NCBI GenBank assembly: GCA_029959085.1
Contig: JARWIR010000016.1
Coordinates: 4,633,441-4,697,440 of the forward strand
Length of the DNA stretch: 64,000 bases
Source: Nemophila menziesii
Lineage: Eukaryota > Streptophyta > Magnoliopsida > Boraginales > Hydrophyllaceae
Reading direction: 5' to 3'
Below are positions 12,122-21,043 of the stretch, in pieces. A model generated the notes under the pieces. It had not been told where the DNA came from, made no database searches, and saw only the letters and a list, made by a program, of their open reading frames with translations. Position 1 is the first letter of the stretch; each line of letters opens with the position of its first letter. A program made the translations under genes and the position numbers.

Positions 12122-12930
12122 AGGTAGTTAAAATTTCTTGTTTCTTAAAATCCTTATTGCTTTCTTATCAATTGGCATAATGAGTCTGAGAACATTTCTA
12201 TCTGTTGGGGGTGAAGTGAGATTAAGTTCAAATTATGTAGTGCATTCAAGCTTTACAGAGGACCAAATGACTAATTTCCATTATTTGACAGAAAAAAGGT
12301 GGTTGGACATGGCATTTCAACAAAGGAGAACTTTCTTTGTAATTAATTTGGTAAGTCTTACAATGACATGTATTTAGATGTAAATCTTTTTGTGGATGCC
12401 ATCTTTGTTACACTACTATATTTAGGAAAATTCTAATTTCTTATCGGCTTATGATTCTACAGAGAGGAAGGACTAAACATCCAGTTATTTAAAGGAGGAG
12501 GCAGAGGCACTTATTTGAACTTATTTGTAAAAATTCTGTGGAATCTACTTTATTGAACATTCAATGCACAAACAACAGTTTTAGCAGTGTAACTTGAATT
12601 TGCAAACGAATTAATTTATGTTGTTTTTACGAGGCCTATAGGCATTCTATTGTTACATTGTATCTGTATTGAAATATCTATTATTTTTTTTCTATTTGGT
12701 GTTGTAAATGTTCTTTTAACTCTTAAATTGATGAAGATTGATTAACTTTTTTTGCTCTTGGTTAGCTTGTCAAAATAGGCTACCTACTAGTTTGTGTTTT
12801 CTGTATATTAATCATTGTCCTATCTTTGTGTCTAGAAAATCGAGTTTAAACTTAATAATTACTTACCTTTACATACCCTCCAACTTAAATGCAGCTATGT
12901 CTGCCTCTCGGCAAACCTCCATACCCTTAG
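12122..12930 (+). pseudogene. Tail exons of the diverged module, unit 1
   Basis: This resembles 402-1215. One exon-like stretch encodes SSFTEDQMTNFHYLTEKRWL (about 12250-12310), with a donor at about 12350, and a second acceptor (tctacag) lies near 12463. The residues are conserved between the copies (EDQMTNFHYxTEKRxLD), which suggests real former coding sequence, but I cannot name the protein. Stops interrupt every frame beyond these exons. Confidence 0.4.
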
Positions 12931-13864
12931 CCTCCTAAAAGTCGCATAAATCTTAATCCTAATCAAATGTGGGTGAAAAACCTGCCTCCTTAAGTTTCGC
13001 GAAATAACGCACAGTACTGGATAGATCAAGGAAGCAATCAGAACCCTCCATTTTCCCATATAACAGCCATCACATCTTTGATATTTTTCCTCAGAAAACT
13101 GACTCTGAGAACACCGGATGATACTTGGATGCACCAGATTTTCTAAACCAATCATATAATGTAGGCAAGCTTTCATTAAAGCTGTGCAGTCTTGCTGTAA
13201 TCTGTTCTTTCGGAAAGTTCTTCTAATAAGTCCAACACAAGCACGGATTTATCTTCTTTTTCGTGAAGGCTTTTGATCTCTCGGGGTAAACCCATCAGGT
13301 GAGTCGGATTCTTGTACACTTGTTTTAATATGCCTTGCCTTGATATTGATCTGCGGACATTCTTTGACATGGGTAGCCCCAAAAAAACTAATCATGTACG
13401 GTAATGGAAATGTTAAAAGGCCTTTCCTTACCTACTTTCCCTGATTTTTGAGGTATTCTCACCTTGAGAAGTGACAAAACAGTCTCGGTTTCATCTTGGT
13501 CCCAACTAATTTTTCCATAAGCATCATCAAAATCTTCTTCTTCTTGGTATACATTTTCATTCTCAGTAATGCTAATTTTGTCCTCTTTTTTGGTTATAAA
13601 AGGGTTAGAGACAAAGCCTGGTAGCTCAGTAGGAAGCTTGGGTCGCCTTGGAAAACGAACATTCTTCGTAAGTCTGCTGAAAAGTTTAGTTAGATGCATC
13701 AAAGCTACTGTTTTTTGCTTCCTTGTACAGCATGATACTTTGTTGGGTAGAGTAAAATCACCGTTGAGTTGTGTAAAAATAGAAAGGTATTCAGCTAAGA
13801 AACAAAGGGATTCCCTCATGCTGCGAAGTGTCATTTTGTAGAATCTACTTTTTCTCCTCAACAT
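12895..13864 (-). pseudogene. Unidentified minus-strand gene relic (E), unit 1
   Basis: The largest open stretch, 13864-13388, gives 158 codons starting MLRRKSRFYKMTLRSM. It has a basic proline-rich part (FPRRPKLPTELPGF) and an acidic part (EEEDFDDAYG). A probable donor (AAG/gtgagaa) near 13470 would end the exon. Downstream stretches at 13382-13176 (REIKSLHEKEDKSVLVLDLLEEL, coiled-coil-like) and 13176-12895 (ALMKACLHYMIGLENLVHPS, EEKYQRCDGCYMGKW) are joined only by frameshifts. The minus-strand residues are better conserved than the plus-strand ones in the diverged copies at 31323-32093 and 61550-62325, so minus is probably the coding strand. I do not recognise the family. Confidence 0.5.
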
Positions 13865-13876
13865 TTAATCGAGCAG

Positions 13877-15940
13877 GTGGAGGATGTCACGTGAGTTTCT
13901 TTTTAATTGTGGGGTCAAATACAATTGTTCACTCTTTGAAATTCAAATAAGAGAAGCATACATTGTTACAAAATATTAAATCCTAATTACATCTACATTC
14001 CACCTTTAGGTTGAGTTGCATGGTAAATTTTTAAGGGTTTTCATTAGTTTGTTCAGAATAAATGGAATGCAAATCAAAGGGATATAGGTGATAGTATCTC
14101 GGTCATGAATATTTGCGAACAGACAATGTATTTGGTGATATTAATAGGCGGAAACGGCTATAGTTAGGCAGGATGTGGGATACTAAATTGATACTCCAAA
14201 GATCGTATAATTCTTTCATTGTTTTTAGATTTGAAAAATGTTTGAGGTTCGAGTATCTAAGCGTATTAGAAAGGAATAGCTCATGTGGTTTCAACTTTCG
14301 AAGGATAATTGGATTCCACCAGTCGATAGGTATACCTAGGTGTATGATATCATCATCTTAAAATGGAAATCTCAAAAGATCAGACAATTGAGGGTTTCAG
14401 ATGATAATTGGGTTGCCGAGGAGAAGAAAATATTAGTTCTGAATTTTGTGAGCAATTGTACTCGGTGTATGCGTTCTCGCTTTGTTAGGAATCGTCAAGG
14501 ATGCTAATGACGGGAGAATTTTGAGGTGGGGCGCATGTGGATGTCATAACTAATCTAAAGTATGTCGTAACAACTATTGGAAGAATTGATTTATTCTTGG
14601 ATGGATTGTTTCTTCCTCGACCATCAAGTGGTTGGTACATACAAGTGATTTTGGGCAAGCGGGGTGATGCTCGACATTGGGAGGAGATTGAATATTGTCT
14701 CTCTGAGGACCTCCAATTATTGAGAGCAGGTGTTTGGTGCGACGAGTGGTGGTGCCTCTATCTTTGCTTGTCTTTACAAATCTAGCGTGGGCCTAGTTTT
14801 ATCAGTGGTTTCACAATAGGTTCGGAACTTTTGTACCCACAAACGTCGTCGATTGGTAGAGTGTGAAATAACCGACCAATAGAAATACATGAACAATGTA
14901 ACTTTGGTGTATGTTGTTGGTAATATTTGAGTTAAACGCTAAGAGTAATGACCTAAAATCAGATAAGGATCAGGACTTCAAGGGGGTTTTCCTCCGATAG
15001 CACTCCAACGCTCAAATTAATATTAACCGAAAAAACATATATAGAGTTGAATCCAACTATAATAATATGAGCAGTAAAAATATGAGTGATACCTCTTTAG
15101 TCGCATGGCATGAGTATTTATCAATAAAGAAACTTAATATACCTGGTTGTTTTTTGTCGTATTCCACTAGAGAAAATTCAAGAGCTAATATCTTTGATCG
15201 CATGGCGAAATAGGACATATTTCCTCAAACTCTGTTCAAAAACTTGTTGAGCTCGGCGGATATGATCGTCACACTCAGTGGAGCTATCTATCAATAAGTA
15301 ATGGGATATGTGAATTCTACTGAATAGCTTTCTTGTTCTTTACTTTGAAAGATTATTTTGGTTGTGTAATTTCCCTTGGAAAGCCTGTTCTTTGAAGTTG
15401 ATTTTAGCTTTTGTGTAATTGCCTTTGGGAAAGCCTTTTCTTGGGATGATCAGATTATTTGGCTCAATCAAAAAGGATAAGGGAAGATCAATGAGTGCAC
15501 TATGTATATTTGGTTGACTTTTACAGCTACTTTTACTGAATTTGGAGAAGAAAAATAATGGGAAGTGTTTTAAGGGACATATACCATCACTGTGTTTTAA
15601 GAGCTTTAGGAATAATGAAGATCTTTCTCTCAAATGGAATTTTGCAATAGTATATACAGACATAAAACCTCGCCTCTAGTGTCAATAATATCCTCTTTGG
15701 TATTAGGGAATGCACTTTGTGGTGTGCAAAGAGACAACTGAACTGAATTGTTTCAGCCTTGTTCGCGCTTATTTTTTTTCTATTCTCATAAAGACACTTA
15801 ATCCCATAACAATTAAATAGCATAAATACGAGGAAAAATATCCTAAACATAAAAATCATCCTATCTCTGTCTAGAAAACGGAAGTAAAAACTTAATAATT
15901 GTCCTATCTCTATATCTAGAAAACAAAACAAACACATCAA
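13877..15940. other. Spacer between gene E relic and PAT pseudogene, unit 1
   Basis: Bases 13877-14090 align with 32105-32330 and so belong to the repeated module. From 14091 to 15940 I see no recognised gene. Open stretches of 60-117 codons occur on both strands (for example 15587-15940 minus) but have no known motifs, are unspliced and probably include the 3' flank of the PAT gene. The region is repeated with few changes at about 43744-45823. Confidence 0.4.
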
Positions 15941-16721
15941 AATCTCACTATGAGCGAGAAGGAAACTGATTTAGCTGAGAATCACTAGGAACAAACACAG
16001 GAAGCTGACCACCTCTCTGTGATCTCCCTTGCTGATAATAACTTAACGTGGAACTGTTATTTCTCTGTGAACCTGTAGCATGTGAGTTTTCATTTCTCAG
16101 TCCTCTAGTTATCTGTTCATTTCCAATAGGACCCCCGAATAATATAGATTGACCCGTGTAAGTAACCTCTGTTCCAGAACTCACATTCCTAGTATTAGCT
16201 GTAGAAACAAACCTCCCAGCTTTATTATCCCAATATACAGAAGACCTTGAGTTATTTTTCTTCGGTGATTGATTTGCTGAAGGGCTAAGATGATCTCTAT
16301 TCAATGGAGGGCTAAGATGAGTTGCTAACGGACTACTTACACGACTAATACTGGGCCAGATGATTCAACTTCTTCTCTACTAGCACGACTAGGAGGATAC
16401 GGACTCTTGGATCTTCCACGATTAGTACTACCTGCCGGACTACTTACACCACTCGATAATTGATCAGCCTCGTGTAAATGAGGTCTCGCACTAATCAGAC
16501 GGAGTACAGAAGATGAAGCTCTACATTGCTTCGTAAGTATCAAGTTTTGCAAGCTTCCAAGCACTGATTTTAACGTTATCCTCTTCGGGTAGCGAATCAG
16601 GATCGTAGATGGTAAACGCCCTGGCTCGAAATGAGGAATTATTTCATCCTATAAATAAATATCAGATACTTGATTTTTGTGTCAGATTTATTATTATTTA
16701 ATTTTATTTGTTTTAATAGTA

Positions 16722-18739
16722 CCTGATGGCAAGGGAGGATCTGCTTATGGCCTAGGGGGCTCAAGCCCTTCTAAACCCGTAAATTTTATGATATACAAGT
16801 GTAATTTTTGCCCAAAAATAATTAGCTTCTCAATGAACAGTTATATCATATACTCTTGCTTTAAAATACACATAAGATGTCATAGATTAGTGGATGCTAT
16901 GTTTGGTTTTTAAGATTTAGAACAGAGGTTGGTATTTGAAATATAACAATTGTTTTATTTTTATTTTTAAATAGATTTACAATAGAAACATCTTATATTT
17001 TGCATAACTATTTAATAAAACTTAATAACTATTTTATGACTTTCCTTTAGTCTTATATTTTAATACTCAATTTTTTTTAATTTAATATACTAAACTTAAG
17101 TCATAACTTTGTCAAGTTTCACCGACTTATAAGAATATTATAATTCATTATATTAGTCTTTGTTTAAAATTTTATACTAGCATTGATTTTATACATTGTT
17201 TAATAAAATTATAATTACCTATTTAAATACTTTAAACATGAATATAACATTATAAAATATTAATAAAATTTTAGTAATATTATATAAAATAGGTGTGATG
17301 GTGTTTTTTCTTCCAAAATGTAGCGTTAATGGTGTTATTTTACATCATTTTTAGGTAAATTCTAACTTCTAAGTTCATTTTATTTGAACGAACAAGAATT
17401 ACAATAATGTTGCATGTGCATATCAATATTTGGACATTAGTAATTATAAATTTATGTTTGTCCCCCCCTCTCATTTTATCTTTTGGATCCGACCCTGACG
17501 GCAAAGGCATAGGCAAAGAAGATACAAGAAAATTCATAGAGAATGGAGCTAAAGTGGTAATAGCAAAGGAAGATCTTGGTGAAGTTCTTTGCTAAAGTGG
17601 TAATAGAAAAGAACTTGGACCAAACGCTTCTTTCATTGCATGTGATGTCACAAAAGAAATTAAAGTCTCCAACGCTGTCGATTTCATGATCTCTAATCAC
17701 GGTCAACTCGATATTTTGTACAACAATGCCGGGATTTTATGTCATACTCTACCAAGCATAGTTGATCTTGATCTCAAAACGTTTGATAGTGTCATGGCGA
17801 TAAATGTTCGAGGTGTTATGGCAGGGATCAAACACGCATCACGAGTGACGATCCCTCGACAAACTGGCGTGATATGGTGCACTTCAAGTGTCACAGGTAT
17901 AATGGGTGGCCTAGCACAACATACTTATTCCATATCTGAGGCAAGTGTGATAAGAATTGTGAAAGCCTTGGCATCTGAGCTTTCCAAGCAGGGGCGGATC
18001 CCTATAAGGCCTAGGGGTCTCAAGCCCCCTGAACTCGTAAATTTTAGAATACGTAAATGTAATTTTATATATCCCGGAAAAATAATTAGTTTTCTTTGAA
18101 CATTTATGTAAAATATGCATGCTTAAAGAACATAAAAACCATTTTGGCTTAGTGGTTTAGTATTTTTATCATTTTTCTCAAATACGCATATAATAAAAAA
18201 TCATTTCAAATAAGAACAAAAAATTTAATATTATTCATATATTTTATTTTTTAAAGAAAAAAGACCTTATTAGTTATAAATTTGTCAATTTTCAGAAATA
18301 CGATTTATTAAATATTGTAATTTTTGTATACAAGTCTCGGTTTTTATGTTTGAGAATATTAATACTTAGTAATTTATTATTTACGTTACTTCAATAAAGT
18401 ATAATGTGTAATTTTTGTAGATTGTATTTCTCATATTTATAAATTAGAATTTTAATATAACATATGCTATATTAATATAATACTAATAATACTATATAAA
18501 TTAAGTATAATGGTGTTAGATTTACAAATTTTCTTGGATAAATACTAAAATCTAAGTTAATCAATTAAAGAGGTGACAAACATAATAGTGTTAGATTCTC
18601 GTATTTGTATTGTGAAATTGATAGTTATATATATTTATGTATCATATTTGTATCTTAAAAAATATCAGAAAACATATATTTCCAAGCTTCCATATATTTC
18701 AAGCCCCTATCTTAGTTTCTGGCCGTCCTTGTCTAATGG
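16722..18739. mobile_element. Composite hAT-like element carrying an SDR gene fragment (unit 1)
   Basis: The outer ends are CAAGGGAGGATC (16730) and GGCCGTCCTTG (ending 18731), inverted and imperfect. They are flanked by CCTGATGG (16722-16729) and TCTAATGG (18732-18739), an 8-bp target duplication in which two transitions have occurred. The inner ends (GGATCCGACCCTG ending 17497 and CAGGGGCGGATCC starting 17989) are nearly perfect inverted copies of each other and are related to the outer ends. The two halves (16730-17497 and 17989-18731) are therefore related non-autonomous hAT-like elements, sharing tails such as CCTAGGGG.CTCAAGCCC and CGTAAATTTTA. Between them lies the SDR fragment. Removing 16730-18739 joins PAT codons MDHQ to a GT splice donor. 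This strongly supports insertion of the whole composite in one event. Confidence 0.8.
17498..17988 (+). pseudogene. Captured short-chain dehydrogenase/reductase (SDR) fragment, unit 1
   Basis: About 160 codons in one frame. They include KGIGKEDTRKFIENGAKVVI (from the Rossmann glycine motif), LGPNASFIACDVTKE, GQLDILYNNAGI (the NNAG motif), FDSVMAINVRGVMAGIKHA, TSSVTGIMGGLAQHTYSISE and ASELSKQ. These match the classical plant SDR110C type (tropinone reductase/xanthoxin-dehydrogenase-like), which uses NAD(P)H on small secondary alcohols. The catalytic YxxxK reads YSISE, so the lysine is lost. A TAA at 17593-17595 lies inside a short templated duplication. Both ends abut transposon termini, and neither the start nor the C-terminal third is present. 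Both lesions are shared with unit 2. Confidence 0.88.
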
Positions 18740-19406
18740 TCCATTAAAATTCGTGGTGAAGTACACCAAGGACCTTTATGTTGTAACCCTATACCAATTG
18801 AGCTTCATCCACTTATAGCGGTTACAGCAGAGCTTGTGGGTGATGAAGGTAAACTTAATTGATCATCTCCGTCTAAAGAGGGTCAGAAGGTTCGCTTTGG
18901 CTTCTTATAGTTACTACATATTCGTAAGTTATAATTCCCTTTATGATTAAAATTATATGGAAGAAAAATAGTTCTCCTAAAGGTACAGTAGCGAGAAAAG
19001 AAACTGATGTACATACGGTCTGAGGGAAAAGAAAATGGAGCAAATGTTAATGGATATAATAAGTGTATGTGTTGTTAGAAAATGGAGAATATATACCACT
19101 ATAGTAGCAAATGGTGGGCGAGAAAATCCATCTCACAGTCTTTGAGTGATTAAGTGATCCGTTGATTTTTATTCATAAAGCAACGGACAAGGACAAAAAT
19201 GCCTATCCCACATTCAAAAACAAGCCACCAGAAAAAAAAAACTTAGGTTAGAAAACGCTTACTAGGTAATATAAATATCAATAAAGCTTTACCCAAACAA
19301 GGCTTATAGCCATTAGGCACACGAAAGTGATGTAGTTTTTTTCTTCCCACACATAACCACTGTAAGAATAAAAAATGCAATAAGTACTCACATATTATTC
19401 TTGGAC

Positions 19407-20173
19407 TTAGGCTAAGTCTAATAGCTACCTAATAATTTTGTTAGAATTGGGAGTCAAACACATATTCCTTATCAAATATTAACCTTATAAAACAATTCTA
19501 CTCTAATATCTTCCCAATTTTAACCCCCAATTTCAAAAAACTTTACTTTAATTTTATTTTAAAAAATTCTTAAATAAATTAATTAATTAATTTTTAAATT
19601 TTTCATACAATAATTTATTTACTATTTTACTTTAATATTTGTAAAAAATATTTGAAACAAAAAAATATAATGTTAATATTTAAATTATAATTCTTAACAA
19701 AATAATCAAACGATTTTTTTTTCAATTGAAACGAGTTTTTTTAATCATCCAATAAGATTAAAATATTAGTACTATTTAATAAATTATGAAGATATATTTT
19801 TTTTCAATTAATTTGATTATTAAAATCTTTAAAATCTCTTAATTAATAATTTTTGTAATAATTATAATTTTTTTATTGAATTCTTTTAACTTATAATAAA
19901 AATATTTACATACATAATATAGATATTTGAATAATTTATTTTTTAAAACTTAATTATATATATAATAAACATATTTAAATTAAAAGAAAAAATAAAAAAA
20001 ATGTAACAAAGTTGAATTGGGGTTAGCCACATGTGGCTAACATTTCTTTAGAATAGGGATCCCTATTCAGGCTATAGCCAGAATTGGGAACCTGTTGGAG
20101 TTGATTTTTTTCATTGTTCAACCTCCAATTGTAGCTTTTTGCTACAATTGGGGTCCTATTGGACTTAGCCTTA
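19407..20173. mobile_element. Tourist/Harbinger-like element, unit 1 only
   Basis: The element spans 19410-20170 (761 bp), with TIRs GGCTAAGTCTAATAG at the left and CTATTGGACTTAGCC at the right (14 of 15 match when inverted) and TTA target duplications at 19407-19409 and 20171-20173. The unit 2 site (about 49926, ggacttaccgg) has one TTA and no insert. The TTA target and GGC-type TIR point to the PIF/Harbinger superfamily. The interior is very AT-rich with no coding potential, so it is non-autonomous. It sits inside the PAT splice donor GTAA on the minus strand, and the TIR supplies a new G. Confidence 0.9.
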
Positions 20174-20802
20174 CCAGACATTGATGATCCATCAACACAT
20201 TTATCGCCACTTCTGCAATGTTTGTTATACTTTCGTACCTAAAAAGATTAAAAAAACTCAGATGATATCTTTCATATGGTCCGATTTCATAAAACAAGCT
20301 TTTCATACCTCGACATTACATAAAGTGCAAAACAGGCATCCTCATCTCCGTTTTGTTGTTGATCTAAATAATCTTCATCTTTTAGGCAAACTTCTATTAC
20401 AAAGCAACCACAAAAAATGGCCCCCACTTTTGAACAGAAACTTGAACCATATCTTGTAGATTTTTCTCCATTATTTAGCCTATTTTCCCAGGCTCTGCAT
20501 TGGAAGATAATGAAATACAACTAAATTAGTAATACAAGATGCACAAAACAACCTAGTTATGAGTTAACTTTAATCACTTTTTAACATTTGATTCATTGGA
20601 AGACCAAATTACTTACCAAGAAATTGTATTATATTATGTGACTTGTCAGGCTCAATGAGAATACCATGGTCATGATCAGCAGGATCAATAGCTGTGCATC
20701 TCGCATGAAGTATCAATACACATAGTGCCTGAAAATTAGACATTGCAGACAATGAGTGTAAAGAAAGAGAATTGAGGAAGCCATTAAAGAGCTTCAAGAA
20801 TT

Positions 20803-21043
20803 GCAGCTAAGTAGAGAGAAGAAGAAGAAGAGAAAGACGGAGCAAGAATAGAAGATATTTTCTTATTACTTTGATAGAACGAGTACAATGTATATACAGA
20901 TTCTAGTAACGGCTACTAATAACAACAGATGTAATCTAACTAATTTTGTTACAACTATTTATTTATTACACATTGGTCCTTCAAGTTGTTTTGTTGTAAT
21001 TTTATCTATCTTCTTCTTTTCTAACTCGGTGTTTGTATTCCAA
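20803..21043 (-). repeat. Probable 3' LTR of Copia element 2 (unit 1)
   Basis: On the minus strand this starts just after the purine tract GTGGTGGGGATC with TTGGAATAC and ends near CTTAGCTGCA. Inside are TATATA, an AATAAG-like signal and a CT-rich end, which is the usual layout of a Copia LTR. It is about 240 bp long. The 5' LTR is missing because the element is truncated on the right, so the borders cannot be checked by comparing LTRs. It lies in or next to the first preserved PAT intron. Confidence 0.6.

Larger units (their letters stand above)
15948..20728 (-). pseudogene. DHHC-type protein S-acyltransferase (PAT) pseudogene, unit 1
   Basis: Read right to left, exons encode ARCTAIDPAD (20728-20617), GDEDACF...CTLCNVE (ending 20309), KYSKHCRSCDKCVDG (20238-20175), NYITFVCLMAVSLVW (from 19359), DGFSRPPFATIVV (near 19110), PLGELFFFH and [12 protein letters not shown] (18990-18890), SPTSSAVTAISG (near 18830), and then a last exon 16648-15948 with DEIIPHFEPGRLPST, ISAWKLAKLD, RASSSVLR, TYTGQSILFGGP and QLPVFVP. 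This is the full layout of plant PAT19/20/22-type enzymes, membrane proteins that attach palmitate to cysteines. The Asp-His-His-Cys motif is ruined: a small deletion leaves out-of-frame DHQC. Other lesions are a 1-bp loss before CTLC, the loss of NN in WLNNCVG with an extra A, RLG to RL-stop (TGA, unit 1 only) and frameshifts in the last exon. Upstream exons are cut off by a Copia element. The gene is further split by the composite transposon at 16730-18731 and the Tourist-like element at 19410-20170. Confidence 0.88.

Noticed and set aside
14537..14785. 82-codon plus-strand frame, identical in unit 2 (44413-44661)
   Set aside because: No known motif, no splice context, and identity is expected from the duplication.
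15340..15940. Two overlapping minus-strand frames of 107 and 117 codons, conserved in unit 2
   Set aside because: Conservation only reflects the recent duplication. No motifs, and the region is probably PAT 3' flank.
16730..17497. Left half of the composite as an independent insertion into an SDR exon, with GATGGCA/GACGGCA as target duplication
   Set aside because: Those flanks do match 6 of 7, but the outer flanks plus restoration of the PAT splice donor explain the data better. The left flank is clearly PAT intron, not SDR.
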